Shown piece after piece: positions 13,721 to 24,302 of a DNA stretch of 64,000 bases. Under the pieces are notes generated by a model. That model saw only the letters and a program-made list of their open reading frames with translations, did no database searches and was not told the DNA's origin. This DNA is from Microbispora sp. NBC_01189 (lineage in GTDB: Bacteria; Actinomycetota; Actinomycetes; Streptosporangiales; Streptosporangiaceae). The stretch spans positions 7,501-71,500 of the forward strand of contig NZ_CP108581.1 in NCBI RefSeq assembly GCF_036010665.1, read 5' to 3'. Positions within the stretch are counted from its first letter, which is position 1. Every line of letters starts with the position of its first letter. Position numbers and translations under genes: made by a program.

Positions 13721-16700
13721 ATGCACGCGCGCCTTCGACGGGCGATCACCGCTGCCGCCGCGCTGGCCCTCGTCGCCGTCGGCCTGCCGGCGACGACGGC
13801 CACCGCCGCCCCCTACTACCCGCCTGACGACTACTGCCTGGGCCAGTGCGCGGACATCCTGCCGCCCGGGCAGAACGGCAACGCCACGCTCGTGGACATC
13901 CTGGGCAACCAGACCCTGGGCACCTACCCGGCCCACAGCAAAGACCAGCTCGGCAGGTACGCCGACCTGATCTCCGGCTACACCGGGCTGACCGACGAGC
14001 AGATCTCCGCGTTCTTCGGCGACAGCGGCTTCGGCGTGCCGGCGAACCAGGTCGAGAGCACGGTCAGCCCGCGATCGGACGTCACGATCGTCCGGGACAA
14101 GGCCACCGGCGTGCCGCACGTAACCGGCACCACCCGCGAGGGCACGATGTTCGGTGCCGGGTACGCCGGAGCCCAGGACCGCCTGTGGGTCATGGACCTC
14201 ATGCGGCACGTCGGCCGGGGCGAGCTGACGCCGTTCGCCGGAGGCGCGGCGGGCAATCGGGAGCTGGAGCAGAGCGTCTGGCGCAACTCCCCCTACACGG
14301 AGGCCGACCTCCAGGCCCAGATCGACCGGCTGCGGACCTCCGGCGGCCGCGGCACCCAGCTCTACTCCGACGTGCAGAACTACATCGCCGGGATCAACGC
14401 CTACATCGACCGCTGCATGTCCGCCCGCAACTGCCCGGGCGAGTACGTCCTCACCGGCCACCTCGACGCGATCACGAACGCGGGAGGCCCGCGGTACTTC
14501 ACGATGACCGACCTGGTCGCCGTCTCCGGGGTCATCGGCGGCCTGTTCGGCGGAGGCGGCGGCGCGGAGATGCGGTCCGCCCTCGTACGGGTGGCCGCGC
14601 GGGCGAAGTACGGCGCCGCCGAGGGCGACCGGGCCTGGGCGGCCTTCCGTTCCCAGAACGACCCGGAGACCGTGCTCACGCTGCACGACGGGCAGAGCTT
14701 CCCCTCCGGCGCTTCCCCGTCCGGCGCCACCGGCGTCGTGCTGCCCGACGCGGGCACGGCGGCCCCGGTCGACGTCACGGCGAACGAGACCGGCAGCGCG
14801 ACCTCCCCCACGACGGCGGTCACGAGCGCGCTGACCGGGCTGACCGTGGACAACTCCCGGCCCGGCATGTCGAACGCGCTCGTGGTCTCGGCCGCCAAGG
14901 CGACCGGCGGCCACCCGATCGCCGTGTTCGGCCCGCAGACCGGCTACTTCGCGCCCCAACTGCTCATGCTGGAGGAGCTGTCCGGCCCCGGCGTCCGGGC
15001 GCGGGGAGCGGCCTTCGCCGGGCTCAACCTCTACGTGCTGCTCGGCCGCGGCACCGACTACGCCTGGAGCGCCACGTCGGCCGCCGAGGACATCACTGAC
15101 ACGTACGCGGTGACGCTGTGCGACCCGAGCGGCGGCACGCCCACGCTGTCATCGGACCACTACCTCTACCACGGCACGTGCACCGCCATGGAGACGCTGA
15201 AGAAGACCAACTCCTGGAAGCCGAACACGGCCGACTCCACCGCTGCCGGCTCCTACGACCTCGTCGTCAAACGGACCAAGTACGGCCTGGTGACCTGGCG
15301 GGGGATGACGGGCGGCGTGCCGACGGCGTTCACGGCGCTGCGCTCGACCTACCAGCACGAGACGGACTCCGCGATCGGCTTCCAGATGTTCAACGACCCG
15401 GCCGAAATGGGCTCGCCGACGGCCTTCACGAACTCGGCGTCCACGATCGGCTTCGCCTTCAACTGGTTCTACGTGAACTCCGCCGACACGGCGTACTTCA
15501 TGTCCGGCAACGTCCCGGTGCGATCGGCGGTGTCCGATCCGAACCTGCCGATGGCGGGCGACGCGGCACACGAGTGGAGCGGCTTCGACCCGGCGGTCAA
15601 CACGGCGGCCTACACGCCGCCCTCGGCCCACCCCCAGGCCGTCAACCAGGACTACTTCGTGAGCTGGAACAACAAGCAGGCCAAGGACTACGGCGCGGCC
15701 GACGGCAACTTCAGCTTCGGTCCGGTGCACCGCGCCGACCTGCTCGACGCGCCACTGCGGGCCGCACTGTCCGCGGGCGCGGTCGACCGGGCGGGGGTGG
15801 TGAAGATCATGGCCTCGGCCGCCGTCACCGACCTGCGCGGATGGAAGGTGCTGCCGAAACTGCTCCGGGTGATCGGCAGCGTGTCCGGGTCCGATCCCGC
15901 CCTGGCCTCCGCCGTCGCCAAGCTGTCGGCCTGGACCGAGGCGGGCGCCCGGCGGCAGGAGACCGCCAAGGGCAGCAAGACGTACGCGCACGCCGACGCG
16001 ATCCGGATATTCGACGCGTGGTGGCCGAAGCTGGTGCGGGCGCAGTTCCGGCCCGGCCTCGGCGACGGGCTCTACCAGTCGCTGACCGGGGCGCTGCAGA
16101 TCAACGAGTCGCCGTCCGGGCACCAGCAGGGCGACGCCTCCGCGCTGCCCGGGTCGGCCGGCGAGTCGCAACCGCACAAGGGCTCGGCGTTCCAGTACGG
16201 CTGGTGGGGTTACGTCGACAAGGACATCCGGGCCGTGCTGGGCGATCCGGTGACCGCTCCCCTGCCCGCGAAGTACTGCGGCGCGACCGTGGCGGCCTGC
16301 CGTACGGTCCTGCTGGACAGCCTGTCGGCCGCCCTGGCCGAACCGGCGGCGACGACCTACCCCGGTGACGACTCCTGCTCCGCCGGGGACCAGTGGTGCG
16401 CCGACGCCGTGCGGCAGTCGCCACTCGGCGGGATCAAGCAGTCGCTGATCTCCTGGCAGAACCGGCCGACCTACCAGCAGGTGGTCTCGTTCCCGGCGCA
16501 CCGGGGCGACGACGTGAGCGACCTCGCGCTGGGCCGTACGGCGAGCGCCTCGAGCACCGAGGGCTCCAACGCGCCCGGGCGGGCGGTGGACGGAGACCCG
16601 GCGACCCGGTGGGCCAGCGGATGGAGCAACAACCAGTACATCCAGGTCGATCTCGGCTCGGCGAAGACCGTGGGGCGGGTCATCCTGCGCTGGGAGTCGG

Positions 16701-16900
16701 CCTACGGCTCGTCGTACCGGATCGAGACGTCGCCCGACGGCGCCGCCTGGACCACCGCCGCGCAGACGACCACCGGCGACGGAGGCGTGGACACCGTGAC
16801 GTTCACCCCGGTCGGCGCGCGGTACGTACGCATGCAGGGGGTCAAGCGCGCCACCCTCTTCGGCTACTCGCTCTACTCGTTCGAGGTGTACGGCAGGTGA
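13721..16900 (+). CDS. Secreted penicillin-acylase-family Ntn hydrolase with F5/8 type C domain
   Basis: N-terminal-nucleophile amidase of the penicillin acylase family, hydrolysing an amide bond in an acylated small molecule such as a beta-lactam, acyl-homoserine lactone or lipopeptide; 1059 residues. The Sec signal peptide runs MHARLRRAITAAAALALVAV to about residue 28. The alpha part has RDKATGVPHVTG and AGAQDRLWVMDLMRH. Autocleavage is expected before Ser384 in PGMSNALVVSAAK (family SNAWVV), leaving Ser as nucleophile. FGPQTGYFAPQ and RPTYQQVVSFP are further family blocks. Residues 925-1059 form a discoidin-like F5/8 C (CBM32-type) domain (ASSTEGSNAPGRAVDGDPAT, SYRIETSPDG, GYSLYSFEVYG) that could tether it to a cell-wall or plant glycan. 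The true substrate is unknown. Confidence 0.88.
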   Translation: MHARLRRAITAAAALALVAVGLPATTATAAPYYPPDDYCLGQCADILPPGQNGNATLVDILGNQTLGTYPAHSKDQLGRYADLISGYTGLTDEQISAFFGDSGFGVPANQVESTVSPRSDVTIVRDKATGVPHVTGTTREGTMFGAGYAGAQDRLWVMDLMRHVGRGELTPFAGGAAGNRELEQSVWRNSPYTEADLQAQIDRLRTSGGRGTQLYSDVQNYIAGINAYIDRCMSARNCPGEYVLTGHLDAITNAGGPRYFTMTDLVAVSGVIGGLFGGGGGAEMRSALVRVAARAKYGAAEGDRAWAAFRSQNDPETVLTLHDGQSFPSGASPSGATGVVLPDAGTAAPVDVTANETGSATSPTTAVTSALTGLTVDNSRPGMSNALVVSAAKATGGHPIAVFGPQTGYFAPQLLMLEELSGPGVRARGAAFAGLNLYVLLGRGTDYAWSATSAAEDITDTYAVTLCDPSGGTPTLSSDHYLYHGTCTAMETLKKTNSWKPNTADSTAAGSYDLVVKRTKYGLVTWRGMTGGVPTAFTALRSTYQHETDSAIGFQMFNDPAEMGSPTAFTNSASTIGFAFNWFYVNSADTAYFMSGNVPVRSAVSDPNLPMAGDAAHEWSGFDPAVNTAAYTPPSAHPQAVNQDYFVSWNNKQAKDYGAADGNFSFGPVHRADLLDAPLRAALSAGAVDRAGVVKIMASAAVTDLRGWKVLPKLLRVIGSVSGSDPALASAVAKLSAWTEAGARRQETAKGSKTYAHADAIRIFDAWWPKLVRAQFRPGLGDGLYQSLTGALQINESPSGHQQGDASALPGSAGESQPHKGSAFQYGWWGYVDKDIRAVLGDPVTAPLPAKYCGATVAACRTVLLDSLSAALAEPAATTYPGDDSCSAGDQWCADAVRQSPLGGIKQSLISWQNRPTYQQVVSFPAHRGDDVSDLALGRTASASSTEGSNAPGRAVDGDPATRWASGWSNNQYIQVDLGSAKTVGRVILRWESAYGSSYRIETSPDGAAWTTAAQTTTGDGGVDTVTFTPVGARYVRMQGVKRATLFGYSLYSFEVYGR

Positions 16901-16907
16901 CACGCCC

Positions 16908-16944
16908 GCGGGCGGGCGCCGGCGACAGACCGGCGCCCGCCCGC
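16908..16944. terminator. Bidirectional terminator between the penicillin acylase and pheT
   Basis: A perfect 15-bp inverted repeat (arms 16908-16922 and 16930-16944) with a 7-nt loop lies 7 nt after the acylase stop and 11 nt after the converging pheT stop, so it can serve both. Confidence 0.8.
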
Positions 16945-16955
16945 GATCGTGCTCG

Positions 16956-19552
16956 TCAGGCGCCGCGGAGGTGGGCCCCGGTGCGCTCGGCGGCGAGGGC
17001 GACGGCGGCGTCCCGCGCCGCCGTGGTCTCCTCGACCGTGAGCGTGCGGTCCGGCGCCCGGAACCGCAGCGTGTAGGCCAGGGACTTGTTGCCCTCGCCC
17101 ACCTGCGGCCCGGTGTAGACGTCGAACAGCCTGATCGACTCCAGCAGGCCGCCCGCGCCCTCGCGCAGGGCCGCCGCCACCTCCGCGACCGGGGTCGCGG
17201 CGGGAACGGTCAGCGCGACGTCCTGGGTCGCCACCGGGTAGGCGGACACGGGAGGCGTCTGCACCGGCCCGGCGGGCCGCAGCAGCGACAGCTCCAGCTC
17301 CATCGCGCAGGTGCGCGGCGGCAGGCCGTACGCTTCGATCGCCCGGGGATGCAGCTCACCGGCGTGACCGGCGAGGACCTGCTCCCCGGTCTCCGGGTCC
17401 GGCACGGTCAGCGCGGCGCATCGCCCGGGGTGCCAGGGCTCGTGCCGGTCGGCCCGTACGGCGAGCTCGACGCCGGCCGCCCGCGCGACCGTACGGGCCG
17501 CCTCGACGGCGTCCGCCCAGGTCGCCTGCCTGCCCTCACCCCACCAGCCGGACCGGTGGAACTCCCCGGCGAGCACCACGGCCACCCGGAACGGCTGCCG
17601 CGGCAGCGCGTTCTCGATCGCCGCCAGATCCTCCTCCGAGGGCCGGTGGTCGACCGGGAGGATCGGGGCCGTCGCGGGCGCGTCCGGAGCGGGCCGGTAG
17701 ACCAGCCCCGACTCGAACAGCGCCACGTCGGCGAACCCGCGGCCCACGTTGCGCACCAGCGTCTTCAGCAGCCCCGGCAGCAGCGTGGTCCGCATGTACG
17801 GCTCGTCCTCGCTGAGCGGGTTGACCAGCCGGGTCGTCCGCCTGCGCGGGTCCTGCTCCGGCAGCAGGAGGTTGTCGAGGTCGCGCGGGCCCATGAACGG
17901 ATAGGCGAGCACCTCGACGTATCCAGCGTGGGCCAGCGCCCGTCCGACGCGGCGGCGCAGCCGCTGCTCCTCGGTCAGCCCGCCGCCGACGGGGGCGGGC
18001 GGCAGCACCGACGGGATGCGGTCGTAGCCTTCGAGCCGGATGACCTCCTCCGCGAGGTCGTTCGGGTCGGTGAGGTCGGGCCGCCAGCTCGGCGGGGTGA
18101 CCGTGATCGGGTCCTCGCCCTCGACGGTCAGCTTCCCGGCGAGGTCGCCCGAGGCGAGCACTCCGGTCGCCGCGACGCCCTGGCCGCCGCTCGGGCCACC
18201 GCTCTGGCCGCCGGTCTGGGGGGAGGCGGCGGCGCCCTCGGTCACCACGCAGCCGACCTGCTCCAGCCGGCGGATCACCGTCTCCCGCCCGTAGGTCACG
18301 CCCGCGACGCGGTCGGGATGGCCGGCCGGGATCGTGATCCGCACCGGGGCGACGTCCACCTGCGCGTGCGTCACGCCGGGGTCTGCGACGGCCCCGCCCA
18401 GCTCGGCGAGGAGCCGCACGGCGCGCCAGGACGCGGCCGGCGGCAGCTCCCGGTCGACGCCGCGCTCGAACCGCTTGGACGCCTCGCTCACCAGGTTGTG
18501 CCGCCGCGACTCCCGGGCGATGCCGGTGGCGGAGAAGTGCGCCGCCTCGATCACGATGTCGGTCGAGGTCCCGGAGATCTCCGTGTGCAGGCCGCCCATC
18601 GTGCCCGCCATCGAGATCGGGCCCGAGTCGTCGGTGATGAGGATGTCCTCCTCGTGGAGCGTCCGCACCACGTGGTCGAGCGTCTCCAGCGTCTCCCCCG
18701 GACGGGCCCGCCGTACGACGATCGGGCCGGACAGGCGCGACCGGTCGAAGGCGTGCAGGGGCTGGCCGAGCTCCAGCATCACGTAGTTGGTGACGTCGAC
18801 GGCGAGCGAGACCGAGCGCATGCCGGCGCGGGCCAGCCGCACCCGCATCCACAGCGGCGACTCGGCGGCGGGGTCGAACCCGGTCACCGAGCGCAGCACG
18901 AACCGGTCGCAGGCGGTCGGGTCGCCGATCGACGCCGGCCAGGACTCGCCCCCGCCGTCCGGCGTCTCGATCGCGGCGGGGTCGCGGAACGGCACACCGA
19001 AGGCGGTCGCCGCCTCGCGGGCGACGCCCCGGATCGACAGGGCGTAGCCCCGGTCGGTCGCGACCTCCAGTTCGAGCACGTCGTCACGCAGGCCGAGCAG
19101 TTCGACGACGTCCGCGCCGATCGGGGTGTCCTGCGGCAGCAGCAGGATGCCCGGGGACGACTCGGCGACGCCGAGCTCGGCCTCCGAGCAGATCATGCCG
19201 TCCGACAGCCGCCCGTACGTCTTGCGGGACCCGATCTCGAAACCGCCGGGCAGCACCGCGCCGGGCAGCGCGACCGGGACCACCGCGCCCTCGGAGAAGT
19301 TCGTCGCGCCGCAGACGATCTCGCGCGGCGTGGCCTCGCCGACCTCGACCCGGCAGTGCCGAATGGGCTTCTTGAACCCGGTCAGCTCCTCGATCTCGAG
19401 GACCCGGCCGACCACGATGTTCTTGATCTCGTGGCCGTGCGAGTGGATGGCCTCAAGCTTGAGGCCGGCGGCGGTGAGCCGGTCGGCCACCTCCTGCGCG
19501 GTGACCGCGGGGAGATCGACGTACTCCCGCAGCCATGAAAGCGGGACCTTCA

Positions 19553-19553
<1 letters not shown>
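16956..19553 (-). CDS. pheT: Phenylalanyl-tRNA synthetase beta subunit
   Basis: Beta chain of the alpha2-beta2 enzyme that charges tRNA-Phe; it carries editing and tRNA-binding parts. The 865 residues begin [20 protein letters not shown]. An EMAP-like tRNA-binding domain follows at about 40-155 ([33 protein letters not shown]). The B3/4 editing region contains [19 protein letters not shown]5 is next, then the catalytic-like core ([20 protein letters not shown]) and a C-terminal FDX-ACB domain ([14 protein letters not shown]). It is about 50 residues longer than usual because a Gly/Gln/Ser-rich stretch ([13 protein letters not shown]) is inserted in B5. Its ATG shares one base with the pheS stop (TGATG). 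Confidence 0.97.
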
Positions 19554-20761
<1,208 letters not shown>

Positions 20762-21856
20762 TCAGGCGAAGTCGGGGGTGCCGGTGGGCAAGGTAAATCG
20801 GAACTCGGCGCCGCCGCCGGGCGCGCGCTGCACGCTGATCGTGCCGCCGTGGGCCTCGACGAGACCCTTGACGATGAACAGGCCGAGGCCGGTGCCTCCG
20901 CGGCGGCGGCCGTTGCCCCGCCAGAACTGGCGGAAGACGCGGCCGACCAGCTCGGGCGCCACGCCCTCGCCCTGGTCCCGCACCGACACCGCCACACCCC
21001 ACTCGACCGGCTCCACCACTACGGTCACGGTACCGCGTCCGTGGCGCACCGCGTTCTCCACCAGGTTCCCGAGAACCTGGTCGATCTTGTCCTGGTCGAG
21101 CCACGTCTCGGGCAGTTCCCCGAGGACCTCCAGCCGGAAGCGGTCCTCCGGCTCCCCCGCGGCCGCCCGGCCGGCGATGATCCGGCGCGCCCGGGCCGGC
21201 ACGTCCACGACCTGCCGGTGGATCTCCAACCGGCCCGACTCGATCCGCGAGACGTCGAGGAGCTCCGTGATCAGTCGCGTCACCCGGTCGGCGTCCGCGT
21301 TGACCGTCTCCAGCATGACGAGCCTCTGCGCGTCGGTCAGCCGCTCCCACTTCGCCAGCAGGGTCGCGGTGAACCCCTTGACGCTGGTCAGCGGAGAGCG
21401 CAGCTCGTGTGCGACCGTGGAGACCAGATCGGCGCGGCTGCGTTCGACCCGCGCCCGCGCCGACGCGTCGCGCAGCGTGATGACGACCCGCCGCACCTCG
21501 CCGCCGCGCTCCGGCTCCCGGACGAAGCGCGCGGCGACCAGCAGTTCCTGCCGTCCGGGCAGGTGCAGCGGCCGTTCGGGCTGGCGGCTGCGGGTGCACA
21601 GCCCGCCGTGCGGGTCGAGCCACTTCCACCAGTCGCGGCCGTCCTGGTCGCGCAGCGGCAGCACGTCACCGATGACCCGGCCCACCGCCGCCCGCCGGGT
21701 CACCCCGGTCAGCCGCTCCGCCGCCCGGTTGACCATCAGGATCACACCGTCGGGGTCGGTGGCGACGAGGCCGTCGGGAAGGTCGTCGACGTCGATGCGC
21801 GCCCGCCCTCCGGCGTCCCCTTCAGGGGTGCCGCCGGGGGTGTCGTCACCTCGCAC
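20762..21856 (-). CDS. Orphan PAS-domain sensor histidine kinase
   Basis: Soluble two-component sensor kinase, 364 residues, with no predicted membrane segment. The N-terminal PAS-like domain (about 20-130; DLPDGLVATDPDGVILMVN and ERLTGVTRRAAVG) may sense a ligand or redox state. The HisKA domain has the phospho-acceptor in STVAHELRSPLTSVKGF. The ATPase domain shows N box DQVLGNLVENAVRHG, G1 DQGEGV and G2 GGTGLGLFIVKGL. GTG 21856 has GGAGG 8 nt upstream. No response regulator is adjacent: neighbours are rlmB-like and pheS, so the partner is elsewhere. Confidence 0.9.
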   Translation of the reverse strand: MRGDDTPGGTPEGDAGGRARIDVDDLPDGLVATDPDGVILMVNRAAERLTGVTRRAAVGRVIGDVLPLRDQDGRDWWKWLDPHGGLCTRSRQPERPLHLPGRQELLVAARFVREPERGGEVRRVVITLRDASARARVERSRADLVSTVAHELRSPLTSVKGFTATLLAKWERLTDAQRLVMLETVNADADRVTRLITELLDVSRIESGRLEIHRQVVDVPARARRIIAGRAAAGEPEDRFRLEVLGELPETWLDQDKIDQVLGNLVENAVRHGRGTVTVVVEPVEWGVAVSVRDQGEGVAPELVGRVFRQFWRGNGRRRGGTGLGLFIVKGLVEAHGGTISVQRAPGGGAEFRFTLPTGTPDFA

Positions 21857-21952
21857 GAGACCGCCTCCTGACGCTCCGGAACTGCGCGCGCCGCCCCTTC
21901 CCGCGCGGCTTCTTCGCCGACAATAGCGGGTTTCCGCGGCGCCGCAGCAGCC

Positions 21953-22786
21953 TCAGCGGCCAGGGGTGGTGGGTTCTTCCACGGTTTGTAAGGTCTGCCG
22001 CTGAACACGCGCGGAAGAGTAGAGACACACCGCCGCGGCGGTGGCGAGATTGAGGCTCTCGGCCCGTCCGTAGATCGGGACGCGGACGACCTCGTCGGCC
22101 AGGGCGAGGAGCTCGGGCGGCAGCCCCCACGCCTCGTTGCCGAACAGCCAGGCGGTGGGCGCGTCCAGCGCGACCTCGTCGAGCGTCCGGGTGCCCGCTC
22201 CGTCCGCGGCCAGCACGCGCAGCCCGGCCTCCCGCACGTGCCGTACGGCGTCGGCAACGGAGGTGCCGGTCACCACGGGGAGGTGGAAGAGGCTCCCCGC
22301 GCTCGCCCGCACGCACTTGCCGTTGTACGGGTCGACCGAGGCGTCGGTGAAGACCACGGAGTCGGCGCCCGCGGCGTCGGCCGTACGCAGGACGGTGCCC
22401 GCGTTGCCGGGGTCGCGGACGTGGGCGAGGATCGCCACCAGCCGGGACGTGGGCGTGACCGCCTCCGCCAGCGGGACGTGCACGAACCGGCACACGGCCA
22501 GCAGCCCCTGCGGAGTGACGGTCTGGGTCAGCTCGGCCATGACCTCGCCGCTCGCCCGGTGCACGGGCACGCCGGCCGCGTGGGCGGACGCCAGGATGTC
22601 GGCGTGCCGCGCCTCGGCCTCGACCGTCGCGAACAGCTCCGCCGTGACGTCCTTGACCGCGAGCGCCTCGCGGACCGCCTGCGGCCCCTCGGCGAGGAAC
22701 GCCCTGTCCCGGTCGCGGAAGGCGCGTTTGGTCAGCCTGCGGGCCGCCTTGACCCGCGGCGACCTGATGTTGGTGAGCTCCGCCAT
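21953..22786 (-). CDS. SpoU/TrmH-family RNA 2'-O-methyltransferase
   Basis: SAM-dependent ribose methyltransferase of the SPOUT class, probably acting on 23S rRNA; 277 residues. An N-terminal substrate-binding domain contains KRAFRDRDRAFLAEGPQAVR. The knotted catalytic domain has the three SpoU motifs: VRDPGNAGTVLRTADAAGAD, AWLFGNEAWGLP and VPIYGRAESLNLATAAAVCL. It lies 68 nt after rplT on the same strand, beyond a terminator-like hairpin, the usual place for an rlmB/tsnR-type gene in actinomycetes. A thiostrepton-resistance-type methylase cannot be excluded from sequence alone. Confidence 0.9.
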   Translation of the reverse strand: MAELTNIRSPRVKAARRLTKRAFRDRDRAFLAEGPQAVREALAVKDVTAELFATVEAEARHADILASAHAAGVPVHRASGEVMAELTQTVTPQGLLAVCRFVHVPLAEAVTPTSRLVAILAHVRDPGNAGTVLRTADAAGADSVVFTDASVDPYNGKCVRASAGSLFHLPVVTGTSVADAVRHVREAGLRVLAADGAGTRTLDEVALDAPTAWLFGNEAWGLPPELLALADEVVRVPIYGRAESLNLATAAAVCLYSSARVQRQTLQTVEEPTTPGR

Positions 22787-22810
22787 CCCTGCTCATTCCC
22801 CCTTGACGTC

Positions 22811-22844
22811 GATGAGGGCCCACCGCAGGCGGCGGGCCCTCGTC
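22811..22844 (-). terminator. Terminator-like hairpin after rplT
   Basis: GATGAGGGCCC and GGGCCCTCGTC can pair over 11 positions (one non-Watson-Crick pair) around a 12-nt loop, 11 nt past the rplT stop. There is no T-tract. Confidence 0.6.
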
Positions 22845-22854
22845 GGAGCAGGTC

Positions 22855-23235
22855 TCAGGCGACCGGCGCGTTCACGTCGGACGGGAGCGCCTTCTTGGCG
22901 GACTCGACCAGCGTGGCGAAGGTCGGGGCGTCATTGACCGCGAGGTCCGCGAGGATCTTGCGGTCCACCTCGATGCCCGCGAGGCGCAGGCCCTGGACGA
23001 ACCGGTTGTAGGTCATGCCGTTGGCGCGGGCCGCCGCGTTGATCCGCTGGATCCACAGACGGCGGAACGTGCCCTTCTTGTCCTTGCGGTCCCGGTACGC
23101 ATAGGTCATCGAGTGGAGCATCTGCTCCTTGGCCTTGCGGTAGAGGCGCGACCGCTGCCCCCGGTAACCGCTTGCCCGCTCGAGTACGACCCGGCGCTTC
23201 TTCTTGGCGTTGAGCGCCCGCTTCACGCGTGCCAT
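22855..23235 (-). CDS. rplT: 50S ribosomal protein L20
   Basis: Early 50S assembly protein that binds 23S rRNA. The 126-residue protein begins [20 protein letters not shown], with the basic N-terminal extension typical of L20, then [37 protein letters not shown] and [14 protein letters not shown]. It is the last gene of infC-rpmI-rplT, 25 nt after rpmI. In some bacteria L20 represses this operon by binding the leader; the leader here does not obviously mimic its rRNA site. Confidence 0.98.
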   Translation of the reverse strand: MARVKRALNAKKKRRVVLERASGYRGQRSRLYRKAKEQMLHSMTYAYRDRKDKKGTFRRLWIQRINAAARANGMTYNRFVQGLRLAGIEVDRKILADLAVNDAPTFATLVESAKKALPSDVNAPVA

Positions 23236-23260
23236 GTTGTTCTATCTCCCCGGGTCGTTA

Positions 23261-23455
23261 CTACTTTGCGAGCAGCTTCTTGATCTTCTTGGTGTCGGCG
23301 TCGGACATGACGACGGCACCCTCCAGACGGCGCGTACGGGTGGACGGCTTGTGCTCGAACAGGTGCTGCCGGTTGGCGCGGCGGCGGACAACCTTGCCGG
23401 TGCCGGTGAGCCGGAACCGCTTCTTCGCACCGCTGTGCGTCTTCATCTTCGGCAT
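23261..23455 (-). CDS. rpmI: 50S ribosomal protein L35
   Basis: Small basic 50S protein of 64 residues, the usual length. It starts [20 protein letters not shown] and contains [20 protein letters not shown]. It lies between infC and rplT as in nearly all bacteria. Confidence 0.98.
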   Translation of the reverse strand: MPKMKTHSGAKKRFRLTGTGKVVRRRANRQHLFEHKPSTRTRRLEGAVVMSDADTKKIKKLLAK

Positions 23456-23532
23456 CTCAGCCGTCTCTCCCTCTTTGGTCCGTGCCGACGGCCCGGGCCG
23501 GTAACCCGAGCCCGGCGGCCTGCCTGGCTCCG

Positions 23533-23551
23533 CGAGACCGTCCCGGTCTCG
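23533..23551. other. Hairpin in the infC-rpmI spacer
   Basis: CGAGACCG-TCC-CGGTCTCG is a perfect 8-bp stem in the 144-nt gap between infC and rpmI. It could be a processing site or weak terminator that sets the ratio of IF-3 to L35/L20; there is no T-tract. Confidence 0.35.
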
Positions 23552-23599
23552 GATTCCGCGTGTCGATACGTGCGCCCCGCCCGGTGGTTCAGGCGGGCG

Positions 23600-24223
23600 T
23601 CACTGCGCCGGGGCGGCCTGCTCCTGCTCCTGCTCCTGCGCGGATTCCTCCGCCGGGAGGTCCTCGTCCCGGTGCGCCTTGGCGGCGGCCTTCTCGGCCC
23701 TCGCCTCGGCCTTCTTCTTGTGCGGCCCGATCACCATGATCATGTTTCGGCCGTCCTGCTTCGGCTGCGACTCGACGAACCCCAGGTCGGTGACGTCTTC
23801 GGCGAGGCGCTGCAGGAGCCGGAAACCCAGCTCTGGCCGGGACTGCTCGCGGCCCCGGAACATGATCGTGACCTTGACCTTGTCGCCGGCCTTGAGGAAG
23901 CGCACGACGTGACCCTTCTTGGTCTCGTAGTCGTGCGGGTCGATCTTCGGCCGAAGCTTGATCTCTTTGATGATCGTGTGTGCCTGGTTGCGACGGGCCT
24001 CGCGCGCCTTCATGGCCGACTCGTACTTGAACTTGCCGTAGTCCATGAGCTTGCAGACGGGCGGGCGGGCCGTGGCCGCTACCTCCACCAGGTCGAGATC
24101 GCTCTCCTGCGCCAGCTTCAACGCGTCTCCGATGGAGACGATGCCGACCTGTTCGCCGTTCGGGCCGACGAGGCGGACCTCGGGCACACGAATACGGTCG
24201 TTGATGCGGGGCTCGGTGCTGAT
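23600..24223 (-). CDS. infC: Translation initiation factor IF-3, probable ATC start
   Basis: IF-3 binds the 30S subunit, proofreads initiator tRNA and start codon, and prevents subunit joining. The protein is [20 protein letters not shown] onward, with [20 protein letters not shown] and [11 protein letters not shown] in the N-domain and [18 protein letters not shown] in the C-domain, then an acidic/Gln-rich tail (207 residues). I place the start at ATC 24223: homology begins exactly at this Ile, GGAGG lies 4 nt upstream (24228-24232), and non-canonical starts are characteristic of infC, allowing IF-3 to repress itself. An in-frame ATG at 24292 would add 23 residues encoded by the terminator hairpin and has no Shine-Dalgarno, so I reject it. 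Confidence 0.93.
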   Translation of the reverse strand: MSTEPRINDRIRVPEVRLVGPNGEQVGIVSIGDALKLAQESDLDLVEVAATARPPVCKLMDYGKFKYESAMKAREARRNQAHTIIKEIKLRPKIDPHDYETKKGHVVRFLKAGDKVKVTIMFRGREQSRPELGFRLLQRLAEDVTDLGFVESQPKQDGRNMIMVIGPHKKKAEARAEKAAAKAHRDEDLPAEESAQEQEQEQAAPAQ

Positions 24224-24255
24224 GGGACCTCCAAAGGACTTCCGCTTGTCTCGAC

Positions 24256-24299
24256 CGTGCGGGGAAAAACGAAAACCCCGCACGTCACGCATGCGGGGT
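24256..24299 (-). promoter_or_regulatory. infC leader attenuator: terminator and competing antiterminator
   Basis: On the minus strand ACCCCGCATG pairs with CGTGCGGGGT-side bases to give a 10-bp stem (one G-U pair) with a 5-nt loop (24275-24299). It is followed directly by TTTCGTTTTT (24265-24274), a textbook intrinsic terminator 42 nt before the infC start. Its right arm, CGTGCGGGG (24276-24284), can instead pair with CCCCGCACG (24256-24264) to form a 9-bp antiterminator that uses the U-tract as loop. The two are mutually exclusive. A five-codon leader ORF runs through the left arm. Confidence 0.8.
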
Positions 24300-24302
24300 C
24301 AC
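24285..24302 (-). CDS. Five-codon leader peptide ORF upstream of infC
   Basis: GTG-ACC-CCG-CAT-GCG-TGA encodes Met-Thr-Pro-His-Ala. AGGAG lies at 24309-24313, 6 nt upstream, a better initiation site than infC itself has. Codons 2-5 make up the left arm of the terminator and the stop codon is in its loop region. A ribosome at the start codon would mask the left arm and favour antitermination; one that has left would let the terminator form. Existence and role are inferred from layout. Confidence 0.5.
   Translation of the reverse strand: MTPHA

Noticed and set aside
24224-24292. IF-3 starting at ATG 24292
   Set aside because: The added 23 residues are encoded by the terminator and antiterminator hairpins, have no family similarity, and lack a ribosome-binding site.
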